Part shown: in pieces, positions 29,508-39,630 of the stretch
Position numbering within the stretch: the first letter of the stretch is position 1
How the letters are laid out: every line of letters starts with the position of its first letter
Source: an uncultured Clostridia bacterium
GTDB taxonomy: Bacteria > Bacillota > Clostridia > Christensenellales > Borkfalkiaceae
Direction: 5' to 3'
Length of the DNA: 62,047 nt
Assembly: GCA_947632015.1 (NCBI GenBank)
Contig: CANRNP010000004.1
Span: 1-62,047, forward strand
Made by a program: the position numbers and the translations under genes
Notes under the pieces: model-generated
What the model was told of the DNA's origin: nothing
Database searches by the model: none
What the model saw: the letters and a program-made list of their open reading frames with translations, nothing else

Positions 29508-32500
29508 ATGAAAACCAAGACAAGAAAGTTGTTCGGCAAAGTACTTGCGCCCGTTGTGGCGCTTGCCATCGCTGCCGCACCCGCTTTCAATTCGATGGGC
29601 TCCGCGATCGACGCCGCTGCGATCGGACGCGACGGGTACAAAGCCGTTCTCGACTATGATACCCTTGCAGAGGCGCAGGCAGCCGCCGCGGAACTCGACG
29701 AGGAGATCGAAGCAGAGGGCATTATCATGCTCAAAAACGACGGTTCGCTCCCTCTTCCCGCAGGGTCGTCTGTTACCCTCTTCGGGCAGGACGCGACGAG
29801 CCTCCAAGGCGCGACGACGAACACCAGCGTCGCTCCCGCGCTCGAACAGGAAGGATTCAAAGTCAACCCCAACCGCATCACGGAAAGCAACTATAAGACC
29901 GTGAGCAAAGATGACATCCGTCTCTACAACAAAGTCGGTATCGTTGTCGTCGGCATCGGCGGCGGCGAAGGCTCCGACCTCTCCACCGGCTACTCGTCCG
30001 GCAAGAAAGGCACGACGATCGGCGAAGCGCTCGGCAACGAAGAGGAGAACGTCGGCGGCTGGAAGCACGCGAACCCCGCGATGTATCAGGGTGATGAAGA
30101 TGACGCTCCCGTCGCCCGCAAGCACGAGCTCATGTTCAACAGCGATGAACTCGCGCTCATCGAGATGGCGAAAGATACCTGCCAGAAGGTCGTCGTCATC
30201 ATCAACGCTTCCACCAACTGGGAGCTCTACAACCTCGAACACGATGAAAAGATCAATGCGATCCTCGACATCGACCGTCCCGGCACGAACGGCATCTTCG
30301 CGCTCGGAAAGATCCTCAAAGGCGAGATCAACCCCTCCGGCAAGACTGTGAACGAATGGTATAAAGACTTCACGGCAGATCCCACCTGGTTCAACTTCGG
30401 CGCCAACACGCAGAACGAGGCAGGCTCCAACACCCTCGTCCTTGAAGACGGCTCCCCGGCGAACAGCGGGCAGAACCACCAGGTGATGTACGAAGAGGAT
30501 ATCTACATCGGCTACAAGTACTACGAAACCGTGTACTCCGAGATCAAAGCCGGCAATATTCAATGGAATAAGACCGGCGGCGATCCGATTACGCACCTCG
30601 AAACGGGCGCGGCTGCCGATAAAGACAAGAACGCAGACGACTGGTTTGCGGACACCGTCGTATATCCCTTCGGCTTCGGTCTGAGCTACACGAACTTCGA
30701 GATCAAGATCGACGAAGTCTCCAACGCGACCCTGTTAAAGACGAATGTTGAATCCTCTGTGGACAATCCCGCGAAGGAAAAGACCATCGACATCACCGTC
30801 ACCGTGAAGAACACGGGCAGCGTTGCGGGGAAGGAAGTCGTTCAGATCTACAACTCCGCGCCTTATGAGAAGGACGGCATTGAGAAGGCGGCGGTCAACC
30901 TCGTTGCGTTCCAGAAGACGGGGCTCATCAAACCCGGTCAGAGCGAGACGTTGACGCTCACCGTCAACATTCAGGACCTCGCTTCCTACGACTACGACGA
31001 CGCGAACGAAAACGAGATCATCGGCTACGAGCTCGAAGCGGGCACCTACACCCTCTATGCTTCCAACAACTCGCACTGCACCGATGAGACGGAAAAGACC
31101 GAGATCACGGTCGATGAGGACGCTTATCTCCAACTCGACGACTTCTCCGACAACGAGATCAAAAATCTCTTCACGGGCACCCGTTACAGCTCGCTCCGCA
31201 CCAACGACGCGGACTGGAACGGCGACGGTCAGATCAACGAGGCAGATGAAGTGTTTAAGGAAGAGATGACCCTTCTTTCGAGAAGCGACCTCATCGGCAC
31301 CTTCCCGAAGCCTCCCGTCACGAATATTGCGGAGCAGAAGTACGGCAACACCGTTACGGAATGGTTTGTCAACAACATCATCCTCTACTGGAACCAGTAC
31401 AACCTCGATACATACGCGGACGGCAAGTACACCTACTCCGACAAGCTCATGGACGAGAAGGGCGAACCCAACGTCGACGTCACGAAAGCGCAGATGGAAG
31501 GCTGGACGCAGATGGCGGACGCCGCCGCACAGCTTGCCGCGATCCAGGCAGAGGATTCCGACTGGATCATGTTCAACGAACTTGCCGGGATCCCGTTCGA
31601 CAGCGAAGATGAGATTCAGAGCGGCAGATTCCAGGGCAAGACGGGCGCTGAGGTCTGGAAGCAGTTCATGAACCAGTTCACCTGGCAAGACCTGCACACC
31701 GCGGGCTTCAACGGCGGTAACAACGGCAGCCCCGTAGCCAACCTCGGCATTCCCACGGGCGGCGCGGCAGACGGTCCCACCAACTGGACCAGAACCTACA
31801 ACTGGGGTTCCAATTCGAGGATCGGCGCAACGTGGAATACCGACATCGCAGAGCGCGAAGGCATCATCGTCGCCAACATGGGTCTTTTGAGTGGCGGCAC
31901 GGCAACGCAATGGTGCAACCCTTCCATGAACTTCCACCGTTCTCCTTTCTCCGGACGTAACTTCGAGTACTTCGGACAGGACGGCATCCAGACGGGTATC
32001 ATGGCGGCGGCAGTCGTACAGGGTTCCCAGTCGAGAGGCGTCAACAACCACTTGAAGCACATGTTCCTCAACGACCAGGAGACCGACCGTAACGGTCAGG
32101 TCATCCTCACCTGGCTCTCTGAGCAGGCGCTCCGTGAGATCTATGCGAAGTCCTTCCAGATCGCCATTCAGGAAGGCGGCGCAACGGGTGCGATGGGCGC
32201 ATTCGCCCGCGTCGGCGCGGTTCCTTTTTCCGCAAACGACATGGCGCAGAACAAGCTCGTCCGTGAGGAGTGGGGCGCAAGCAGATTCATGTTCCACTGC
32301 GATATGTATGCAGGGCAGAACGGCGCGGTCCCCGCAGACCTTGCTCTCCGTGCAGGGCTCACCCACGCACCTTATAACAGCAGAGGCACGGGCGGCGGCA
32401 ACACCCCCGCAACGAATCCTTCCGGCACTTGGGATCCCGATTACGAGAACGAGCTCACCGGGCAGAAGGGCGGCGTGTATATCGGCAAGGACGACGGCGA

Positions 32501-33632
32501 ACAGAAGAAGTACTATTCCAACAACCAGTGGTACGCTGTCCGCTATCAGGTCATGCTGATGTACAGCGAATATGCTAACGCGGCGCATGCTCGCAACGGC
32601 ATCATTCTCGACGGCTATGTCGGCAACAACGAACTCACCGCTACGCAGGGCGTTGCGGCAAACGGGCTGAATGTCGGCTTCGCAAACAGCGGCGCAACCG
32701 TAAGCAACTACACGATCGCAAGCGGCGCGCTTCCCGCAGGGCTTACCCTGAATGCGTCCACCGGCGCGATCACGGGCACCCCGACCCAGGCAGGGACCTT
32801 CACGTTCAGCGTGAGAGCGGCGTTCGACCTCTGGATCACCAAGACGAACAGCTACACGCTCACGGTCACCGCTTCCTTCTCTTACACGATCCCCGAAACG
32901 ATCACGGCGGGCGAAACGGCGTTGGAACTTCGTCCTACGGCGACACAGGGCATCAGTCTTGACGGCGCAACTTGGTCGGTTCTCGAAGGCGAGCTTCCCG
33001 CAGGCGTTACGCTCACCGAAGCGGGCGTCATCAGCGGTACTCCTACCGCCGGCGGCACCTACACCTTCACCGTGAGAGCAAGCGTCAGAAGTGGGCGTAA
33101 TACGAGCAACTACGATGTGCCCGTCACGCTCACCGTCACAGGCGAGGCAACTCCTCAGCCCACGGAAGTGCAGTTCAGAGTCAACGAAGGCAAACTTCAA
33201 TACTCGACGGACGGCGATATTTGGAACGACGTAGCGGGCGCGGCGGAAGCAGGCAAGTCCGTAACGAAGTTCGAGATCAACGATCAAGGTCACCTCGTTG
33301 TCACCTATTCCGATAACACGACCGCAGACCTCGGCAACGTCGTCGGCGCGCAGGGACCTCAGGGCGAAAAGGGTGAAACCGGCGAAACCGGTCCTCAAGG
33401 CGCCCAGGGCGAAAAAGGCGACAAGGGCGACAAGGGCGATCCCGGCGAAAAGGGTGAAACCGGCGCAACCGGCGCCCAAGGCGAAAAGGGTGAAAAAGGC
33501 GATAAGGGCGACGCAGGCGAAGCAGGCGCGTCCGGCGGTTGCGGCGGCGTCATCGGCGCAGGCAGCGCGATCATCGCGGCAGTCGTTCTCCTCGGCGCAG
33601 GCGCTCTCGTCCTCAAAAAGAAGAAGGACTGA
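29508..33632 (+). CDS. Secreted, surface-anchored GH3 beta-glucosidase-like protein with Ig-like domains, collagen-like stalk and C-terminal TM anchor
   Basis: GH3 C-type domain first (GIIMLKNDGSLPLP), catalytic GH3 part later (HLKHMFLNDQETDRN; EEWGASRFMFHCDMY); ASTGAITGTPTQAGTFTF repeats; (GXY)21; GGCGGVIGAGSAIIAAVVLLGAGALVLKKKKD. Confidence 0.85.
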   Translation: MKTKTRKLFGKVLAPVVALAIAAAPAFNSMGSAIDAAAIGRDGYKAVLDYDTLAEAQAAAAELDEEIEAEGIIMLKNDGSLPLPAGSSVTLFGQDATSLQGATTNTSVAPALEQEGFKVNPNRITESNYKTVSKDDIRLYNKVGIVVVGIGGGEGSDLSTGYSSGKKGTTIGEALGNEEENVGGWKHANPAMYQGDEDDAPVARKHELMFNSDELALIEMAKDTCQKVVVIINASTNWELYNLEHDEKINAILDIDRPGTNGIFALGKILKGEINPSGKTVNEWYKDFTADPTWFNFGANTQNEAGSNTLVLEDGSPANSGQNHQVMYEEDIYIGYKYYETVYSEIKAGNIQWNKTGGDPITHLETGAAADKDKNADDWFADTVVYPFGFGLSYTNFEIKIDEVSNATLLKTNVESSVDNPAKEKTIDITVTVKNTGSVAGKEVVQIYNSAPYEKDGIEKAAVNLVAFQKTGLIKPGQSETLTLTVNIQDLASYDYDDANENEIIGYELEAGTYTLYASNNSHCTDETEKTEITVDEDAYLQLDDFSDNEIKNLFTGTRYSSLRTNDADWNGDGQINEADEVFKEEMTLLSRSDLIGTFPKPPVTNIAEQKYGNTVTEWFVNNIILYWNQYNLDTYADGKYTYSDKLMDEKGEPNVDVTKAQMEGWTQMADAAAQLAAIQAEDSDWIMFNELAGIPFDSEDEIQSGRFQGKTGAEVWKQFMNQFTWQDLHTAGFNGGNNGSPVANLGIPTGGAADGPTNWTRTYNWGSNSRIGATWNTDIAEREGIIVANMGLLSGGTATQWCNPSMNFHRSPFSGRNFEYFGQDGIQTGIMAAAVVQGSQSRGVNNHLKHMFLNDQETDRNGQVILTWLSEQALREIYAKSFQIAIQEGGATGAMGAFARVGAVPFSANDMAQNKLVREEWGASRFMFHCDMYAGQNGAVPADLALRAGLTHAPYNSRGTGGGNTPATNPSGTWDPDYENELTGQKGGVYIGKDDGEQKKYYSNNQWYAVRYQVMLMYSEYANAAHARNGIILDGYVGNNELTATQGVAANGLNVGFANSGATVSNYTIASGALPAGLTLNASTGAITGTPTQAGTFTFSVRAAFDLWITKTNSYTLTVTASFSYTIPETITAGETALELRPTATQGISLDGATWSVLEGELPAGVTLTEAGVISGTPTAGGTYTFTVRASVRSGRNTSNYDVPVTLTVTGEATPQPTEVQFRVNEGKLQYSTDGDIWNDVAGAAEAGKSVTKFEINDQGHLVVTYSDNTTADLGNVVGAQGPQGEKGETGETGPQGAQGEKGDKGDKGDPGEKGETGATGAQGEKGEKGDKGDAGEAGASGGCGGVIGAGSAIIAAVVLLGAGALVLKKKKD

Positions 33633-33646
33633 TAACTAACTGAATG

Positions 33647-33668
33647 TCCGCCCCCGTGCGGGGGCGGA
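33647..33668 (+). promoter_or_regulatory. Intercistronic hairpin
   Basis: TCCGCCCCC-GTGC-GGGGGCGGA, no U-tract. Confidence 0.6.
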
Positions 33669-33682
33669 AAAGTACAAGCGAT

Positions 33683-33720
33683 CTCCGACACGAGGAGACA
33701 AGGGTCGAATCGTGTCGGAG
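33683..33720 (+). promoter_or_regulatory. Intercistronic hairpin with 16-nt loop
   Basis: CTCCGACACGA ... TCGTGTCGGAG, 11-bp perfect stem; loop GGAGACAAGGGTCGAA. Confidence 0.6.
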
Positions 33721-33805
33721 TAACTTTATAAAAACAGACAAATAAGCCCGCTTTTTTTGGGCTTACGCCGTGCTCAAACGGCGAAAACTTATAAGGAGCA
33801 TCACA

Positions 33806-35998
33806 ATGAAGAAGGAACAGAAAATTGCATTCATTTCTGTGCTCGCCGCCGTGCTTGCTGTCTTTGTCGCAATGGGGCTCTTGGTTTCGGCTGCAAACGG
33901 TGCATTCGAAAAAAAGAACGCCGTGCAACAGGAGGACGCGGCAAAAGTCTACTTCTACGGGAATTACCCCGGCGCAGGCCGCACTTCCGTCCGCGTAAAG
34001 GTCGGCGATAAGGTGTCCCGCCCGGAGGATCCCGAATACGCGGGGTACACGTTCGATAACTGGTACACCTCGCTGGAAGGCGACGAACTCTTCGATTTCG
34101 AATCCGGGATCGAGGAAAACACCAGCGTCTTTGCACACTGGCTCAGGAGCGAATACAGAATTACGTTGAGTAAGGGCAACGGCGAACCCGACGAGGTCTG
34201 CCTCGTCGAAATGGGCGGAAAACTCGCCCGTCCCGAACCCCCCGTGCGGGAAAATTATACCTTTGTAGACTGGTACACCGATTCCGCACATACCCAGGTA
34301 TATAACTTCGACAGCGAAGTCGACGGCGATTTCACCCTCTATGCAGGTTGGAAACTTACAAGGGCGACCGTTACGTTCGACTATAATTATAACGGCGCGC
34401 AGGATCCCGTTTCGCAAACGGTCGAAGGCGGCGAGACGATGACGCCGCCGACCCCTCCCACGCGCGAGGACTTCCGCTTCCTCGGTTGGAGCACGAGCAG
34501 GGGCGCAACGTATGATCTTTTCAACTTCGAAACTACGCCCATCGAAGAAGATTTTACCCTCTATGCAAGATGGGAACGCACCCACTGGATCGTTACCTTC
34601 GCCGCAAACTATGCGGGCGCAGATCCCGAAAGCGTGCCCGTCCACGTCGGGGTCGGCTCCGCGGCGCAACTTCCCGAAGACGCCATCACGCGCTACGGCT
34701 ATGAGCTCGAAGGCTGGTACAACGAAGCCGCCTGCACGAGCAAGGCCGATCTTACGAACGTCTCGGCGTCGTTCACCGTCTATGCAAACTGGGTCAAGGC
34801 GAAGTTCACGGTGGAATTCAACCTCAATTATCCCAATGCAGAGGGCGCGCCCGCGTCTCAGCAGGTCGAGTATCAGGCGTCTGCTACGCAGGTCGATACC
34901 CCCGAAAGAGAGGGCTTTACCTTCGTCGGCTGGTACACCGATTCCGAATATGCACCGGGCAGCGAATTTACCTTCGATATGCCCATCGAGGGCAACACGA
35001 CGCTCTATGCCCGCTGGCAGGAAGAGCAAGAAGGACCGAGCGAAAGCACCGTCACCCTCATGTATCACAACGGCACGGACTGGGTCGAATATCAGGAATT
35101 TACCTTCGATAAGACGCCGTTCTACCCGAACGATAAGATTTCGGGGTCGATCATCAACGCCGGACCTACGATACCTGCCTTAGAGGGATATTATTTCAGA
35201 GGTTGGTACACCGACGAGACCTTCGCGTCTACCTTCAACTTCTCCGCCGCCTATGTCGAAGCGCAAACGGTGTATGCGAGAATGCTCAAACCGTACGAAT
35301 TCCAGGCGGAGCTCGTCAACCTTGCGGGTAAGCAGGGCTTCGGCGGTTCGGTCAACTATTTCGAACACGGAATGATCGCTTACTCCAACCTCATCCACGG
35401 CGGCGACGTCCATAACGACTTCTACATCACGGGCATGTACGCAAGCGGACTTTATATCGACTTCGAGATCAACGCGACATCCGCGGTCTCCGAACTCGTT
35501 CTTTCGATGCGCGTCTCGTCCGAGATGAAGGACTTCTCGATCTTCCTCGGCACCGACCAGTACCCGAACAGCGATACCTTCGAGGACGGCGGCAGAGAGT
35601 GGTGGGTCCTCGCAAACGAGCAGTATCAGATCTTTGTCGGTGGCAGCGAACAGACGTTGACGCAGATTTTGCACGACGGCATCGTGATGCCCGCGGCGAA
35701 CCTCAACTCGCCCGAAGATCTCAGCGACGATAAAACGCCGTTCGAGGATTGCGTCGTCTACATCCATCTGAGTTTGCAGGCGGGGAAGAACATCATCCGT
35801 TTCAGAACGAACAACCAGGCATTCTTCGGCAACGGCACGTTCAACGCGATGGCGCCGATGATCGACAGCATCACGATCTATTCCGACGTCGCGCTCACGA
35901 TGACGGAATATCCTCAATTCCTTGCAGCGAGAAAGGCGGAGATTGGTCTGCCGGCGGCGATTGCGGCTCTGCCCCCCGTTCGCAGGAAAGAGTGGTAA
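33806..35998 (+). CDS. Secreted/membrane protein with about six InlB-type (Listeria-Bacteroides) repeats
   Basis: N-terminal TM; repeats such as YTFVDWYTDSAHTQVYNFDSEVDGDFTLYAGW and FTFVGWYTDSEYAPGSEFTFDMPIEGNTTLYARW. Confidence 0.8.
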   Translation: MKKEQKIAFISVLAAVLAVFVAMGLLVSAANGAFEKKNAVQQEDAAKVYFYGNYPGAGRTSVRVKVGDKVSRPEDPEYAGYTFDNWYTSLEGDELFDFESGIEENTSVFAHWLRSEYRITLSKGNGEPDEVCLVEMGGKLARPEPPVRENYTFVDWYTDSAHTQVYNFDSEVDGDFTLYAGWKLTRATVTFDYNYNGAQDPVSQTVEGGETMTPPTPPTREDFRFLGWSTSRGATYDLFNFETTPIEEDFTLYARWERTHWIVTFAANYAGADPESVPVHVGVGSAAQLPEDAITRYGYELEGWYNEAACTSKADLTNVSASFTVYANWVKAKFTVEFNLNYPNAEGAPASQQVEYQASATQVDTPEREGFTFVGWYTDSEYAPGSEFTFDMPIEGNTTLYARWQEEQEGPSESTVTLMYHNGTDWVEYQEFTFDKTPFYPNDKISGSIINAGPTIPALEGYYFRGWYTDETFASTFNFSAAYVEAQTVYARMLKPYEFQAELVNLAGKQGFGGSVNYFEHGMIAYSNLIHGGDVHNDFYITGMYASGLYIDFEINATSAVSELVLSMRVSSEMKDFSIFLGTDQYPNSDTFEDGGREWWVLANEQYQIFVGGSEQTLTQILHDGIVMPAANLNSPEDLSDDKTPFEDCVVYIHLSLQAGKNIIRFRTNNQAFFGNGTFNAMAPMIDSITIYSDVALTMTEYPQFLAARKAEIGLPAAIAALPPVRRKEW

Positions 35999-36006
35999 AT
36001 CGGATC

Positions 36007-36038
36007 TTCCGTCCGCACGGGAGACCGTGCGGACGGAA
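36007..36038 (+). promoter_or_regulatory. Intercistronic hairpin
   Basis: TTCCGTCCGCACGG-GAGA-CCGTGCGGACGGAA, 14-bp perfect stem. Confidence 0.6.
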
Positions 36039-36063
36039 AGAAAAATTTTAACAGGAGGAAATT

Positions 36064-36549
36064 ATGCAAAACGCAAAACCGTTTTATCAGAGAGCGGACT
36101 TTTATACGGGCGTCGCGGCGTTTGTTCTGATCTTTATCAGTTTTGCAAACTATGTCGCAAACGGCGCAACGCAATATAACGGCGGGAGGCTCGCATCCTC
36201 GGTCATCGCGCTCAGCGCCGTCTCGCTCTGTTTGCTCACTTTGGCTCTCGCATTCGACGTGCTCGCGGGATTTTTCCCCAAGACAGAGCAATTCGCAGAA
36301 TATACGCGCATCCTCAAATATGCCGTATTTGTGCTCATGCTGGGGAGCTTTTTGGAGCTCATCGTAACGGAAACGAACTTCATCGGAAATATGTTCGCTT
36401 CCGTAGACCCCATCGATCCCATTTATAAGGTCAACTATTTTACGGTCGTGATCGCGGCGCTCGCGTCTTGCGTCTGCGCGCTCGTTTCCGGGCTTTTACA
36501 GAGCAGGGCGGCAGGCAAGACAGCGGAAAATTCGGAGGTGGCGCAATGA
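36064..36549 (+). CDS. Hypothetical membrane protein (about 4 TM)
   Basis: Hydrophobic segments; RBS AGGAGG; overlaps the downstream GH3 start. Confidence 0.65.
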   Translation: MQNAKPFYQRADFYTGVAAFVLIFISFANYVANGATQYNGGRLASSVIALSAVSLCLLTLALAFDVLAGFFPKTEQFAEYTRILKYAVFVLMLGSFLELIVTETNFIGNMFASVDPIDPIYKVNYFTVVIAALASCVCALVSGLLQSRAAGKTAENSEVAQ

Positions 36550-39548
36550 AGATCTTTAAGAAGAAACTGTGGGAAACGCTCTGCATCGTATTCGCCGCGT
36601 TGATGGTCGTATTTATTGCGCTCAGCCATGCGGGCACGATCCTCGGCGGTCAGATCAACGAAATGCTGGGACTTTCCGCCAACGATACCGTTGACGACGG
36701 GGACGGTTCCCAAAAGATCAGCTATGAAAAATTCAAGACGGCGGACGAGGTGGAGGATTACTACCGCGGCGTCAATCTCGATGTTGAGGGCGAGGGCTTG
36801 GTCCTTCTCAAAAACGAGAACAACGCGCTTCCCCTCGCAAAGGGAGCGGGCGTGTCCCTCTTTTTGAGCGGCTCTGCGTCTCCCATGTACGCCACGCACG
36901 GTCCCGGAGCAAACCCCGCGATCGAAGGGAAGGTCAACTTAAAGACCGCGCTCGAAGAGGACGCGGAGTTTAAGGTCAATCCCGAACTTTACAGCTATTA
37001 CGAGGGACCCGGCGCGTCTGCGCGCGGGCAGGATCTGAGCGATCCCGCAAATCCCATTTTCAAGACGAACGAAAAGGCGTGGAGCAACCTTCCCGCCGCG
37101 CTTCAAACCTCTGCCGCCTATGCGCAGTACGGGGACGCGGCGATCGTCACCGTCACCCGCATGAGCGGCGAAGGCACCGACGTCTCGGCAAGCGGAAGCG
37201 ACGGGCTGGACGGCAGCTATCTTTCCCTTACCGCGGAGGAAGTTTCCGTTCTCGAAGCGGTTGCCGAGTTAAAGGCAAACGGCACGTTCTCCAAGATCGT
37301 CGTGCTCATCAACTCCGCGGTCACCGTGCAGTGCGATTTCCTGTCCGACGAGCGCTACGACATCGACGCGGCAATGTGGATCGGGCTTCCCGGCGGCACG
37401 GGGATGCGCGCGGTCGCGCGTGCCCTTGTCGGCGACATCGTTCCCAGCGGTCGGCTGTCCGATACCTTCCTCAAAGATAATTTTGCGGCTCCCTCGGCAG
37501 CTTACTGGAAGGTGAACGAAGGCTTTTCCTCCGCTTACGCAAATGCCGGCGAACTCGGACTCAACCCTACGCAGACCTATTTCGGCGTATATGTCGAAAA
37601 TATCTATGTCGGTTACCGCTATTTTGAAACGCGCTACGAGGACGTCGTTACCCAGCGCGCAAACGTCGGCAATTACGATTACGACGACGAGGTCGCCTAT
37701 CCGTTCGGCTACGGTCTCTCCTACACGACCTTCTCTTACAGCAACTTTACCGTGGACCCCGCGGACGAGAACGGCGATTACACCGTCTCCGTGACCGTGA
37801 CGAATACGGGGAATGTCGCGGGGAAAGAGGCAGTACAGATCTATCTGCAAAAACCTTATACGGTATATGACGAGACCTTCGGGATCGAGAAGGCGTCCGT
37901 GGAGCTGGCGGGCTTTGCCAAGACGGCAGTTCTTTCGTCCGGCGCGTCGGAGACCGTCACGGTCAAGATCAACAGGGAAATGCTCCGCTCCTACGATGCG
38001 GAAGTCGCAAAGACGTACATCCTCGAAGCGGGCGATTATTACTTCACCGCGGCAAAGGACGCGCACAACGCGATCAACAATATCCTTCTCAACAAGAGCC
38101 GCAGCGGAAAGGCGGCCGTTAACGCAAGCAGCATGACGGGGGAGGGGAATGCCGATCTCGCCGCGGTCGCGCTGTCGCAAGCAGAGACGGATACCGAGAT
38201 CTTTTCCACGTCGTCGGAAGAGGCGGCGGCAACTGCCGAAGGCGGCGCCGAGATCAAGAACAGGCTCGATTTCCTCGATCCGAACCGTTACGACGGCGTT
38301 GAGAATTCAACGGAAGGCTCGAACGGCGAAGTGACCTATGTTTCCCGCTTCAACTGGGCGGGCACCTTCCCGCAGGAAAAGACGGTGCTCCGTCTTACGG
38401 AAAACGGTACCGTAAAGTACGACATCACGAGCAATAAGGAGATCGTGGAGGACGAAGGCGCCGAAGCGCACGAACAGGGCGCAAATACGGGGCTTACGCT
38501 TGCCATGATGCGCGGGCTGGAATTCGACGATCCGAAGTGGGAACAGCTTCTCGATACGATGACGGAGGAGGAACTTTGGAATCTCCTCACCGACTGCTAC
38601 GGATATACCCCTGCGGTCGAAAGCATTTCCAAACCTCTGACCGACGAGGACGACGGTCCCTACGGCGTCAGCCACAGCACCAAGGGCTATTCCTCCATGA
38701 GCTGCGAGGGGATCATTGCCTCGACCTTCAATATCGAACTGTATGAGAAAGTCGGCGAAGCGATCGCCGCCGACGCGCGCAGTGAGAACGATTCCGGTCT
38801 CATCATGACGCTCCACGGTCTCTACGCGCCCGGTCTCAATATCCACCGCGTTGCGTTCGGCGGAAGAGCGGCGGAATATTTCTCGGAAGATCCCATTCTT
38901 TCGGGGGTTGCCGCAATGTATGAGATCAGGGCGATGCAGGCGCAGGGCGTCGTCGCGCATGTCAAACACTTCATCTTCAACGATGAGGAGAGCCAGAGAA
39001 ACGGCATCGGCATCTGGCTCAACGAACAGGCGGCGAGAGAAATTTATCTCCTTCCGTGGGAATATGCGCTCCGTCCGTCGAGGGGCAACGCGCACGCGAT
39101 CATGACCTCCTTCAACCGCGCGGGCTGCATCTGGACGAGCGGAAGCGACGATCTCATGATGGGGATCCTCCGCGAGGAATGGGGATTCGACGGCTATTCG
39201 CTCACCGATATGTGCGGCTCCAACGGTTCGCTCTACATGACCCGTTTGGACGGCTTTATGAACGGCACCGATCTCTTCCTCGACCACAGCGCGCAGGTCG
39301 CCAACAGCTGGCAGAGCAGTCCTACCTTCCAAAACAGGCTGAGAGACGCGGCGCACAGACTTCTCTATATCGTTGCGAATTACAGTGCCGCAATGGACGG
39401 CTATTCCTCCACGACCCGCACGGTCTCCAAGATGGTCTGGTGGGAATACGTCATCAATATCCCACTGATTGTATTCTCGGTCGGCACGGCGGCAAGTTTT
39501 GCGATGTTCGTTGCGAGCGAGATCATCGAAAAGAGAAAGAAGAATTAG
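36546..39548 (+). CDS. Membrane-anchored GH3-family glycosidase
   Basis: N- and C-terminal TM segments; GH3 pieces GEGLVLLKNENNALPL, AHVKHFIFNDEESQRNG, EEWGFDGYSLTDMCGSNGSLYMTRLDGFMNGTDLFLD. Confidence 0.85.
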   Translation: MKIFKKKLWETLCIVFAALMVVFIALSHAGTILGGQINEMLGLSANDTVDDGDGSQKISYEKFKTADEVEDYYRGVNLDVEGEGLVLLKNENNALPLAKGAGVSLFLSGSASPMYATHGPGANPAIEGKVNLKTALEEDAEFKVNPELYSYYEGPGASARGQDLSDPANPIFKTNEKAWSNLPAALQTSAAYAQYGDAAIVTVTRMSGEGTDVSASGSDGLDGSYLSLTAEEVSVLEAVAELKANGTFSKIVVLINSAVTVQCDFLSDERYDIDAAMWIGLPGGTGMRAVARALVGDIVPSGRLSDTFLKDNFAAPSAAYWKVNEGFSSAYANAGELGLNPTQTYFGVYVENIYVGYRYFETRYEDVVTQRANVGNYDYDDEVAYPFGYGLSYTTFSYSNFTVDPADENGDYTVSVTVTNTGNVAGKEAVQIYLQKPYTVYDETFGIEKASVELAGFAKTAVLSSGASETVTVKINREMLRSYDAEVAKTYILEAGDYYFTAAKDAHNAINNILLNKSRSGKAAVNASSMTGEGNADLAAVALSQAETDTEIFSTSSEEAAATAEGGAEIKNRLDFLDPNRYDGVENSTEGSNGEVTYVSRFNWAGTFPQEKTVLRLTENGTVKYDITSNKEIVEDEGAEAHEQGANTGLTLAMMRGLEFDDPKWEQLLDTMTEEELWNLLTDCYGYTPAVESISKPLTDEDDGPYGVSHSTKGYSSMSCEGIIASTFNIELYEKVGEAIAADARSENDSGLIMTLHGLYAPGLNIHRVAFGGRAAEYFSEDPILSGVAAMYEIRAMQAQGVVAHVKHFIFNDEESQRNGIGIWLNEQAAREIYLLPWEYALRPSRGNAHAIMTSFNRAGCIWTSGSDDLMMGILREEWGFDGYSLTDMCGSNGSLYMTRLDGFMNGTDLFLDHSAQVANSWQSSPTFQNRLRDAAHRLLYIVANYSAAMDGYSSTTRTVSKMVWWEYVINIPLIVFSVGTAASFAMFVASEIIEKRKKN

Positions 39549-39565
39549 TTTTTGGCTCAGAAAGC

Positions 39566-39601
39566 GCGGACGGCTTTTCGGTCCGACGAAAAGCCGTCCG
39601 C
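39566..39601 (+). promoter_or_regulatory. Intercistronic hairpin
   Basis: GCGGACGGCTTTTCG-GTCCGA-CGAAAAGCCGTCCGC, 15-bp perfect stem. Confidence 0.6.
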
Positions 39602-39630
39602 AAAACTCCTTGAAATGAAAGAGGGATGAC

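Noticed and set aside
30735-33479. 914-aa open frame on the minus strand opposite the GH3 gene
   Set aside because: Antisense shadow of a strongly codon-biased GC-rich gene: no RBS and low-complexity sequence, whereas the + frame has clear GH3 and collagen-like motifs. The same reasoning removes other long antisense or out-of-frame ORFs (e.g. 599-1939 -, 1967-3832 -, 27170-29221 -, 52865-54607 -).
33345-33535. Regular DNA repeats that could suggest a CRISPR array
   Set aside because: They encode in-frame Gly-X-Y collagen-like triplets, with no conserved direct repeat plus unique spacers and no cas genes.
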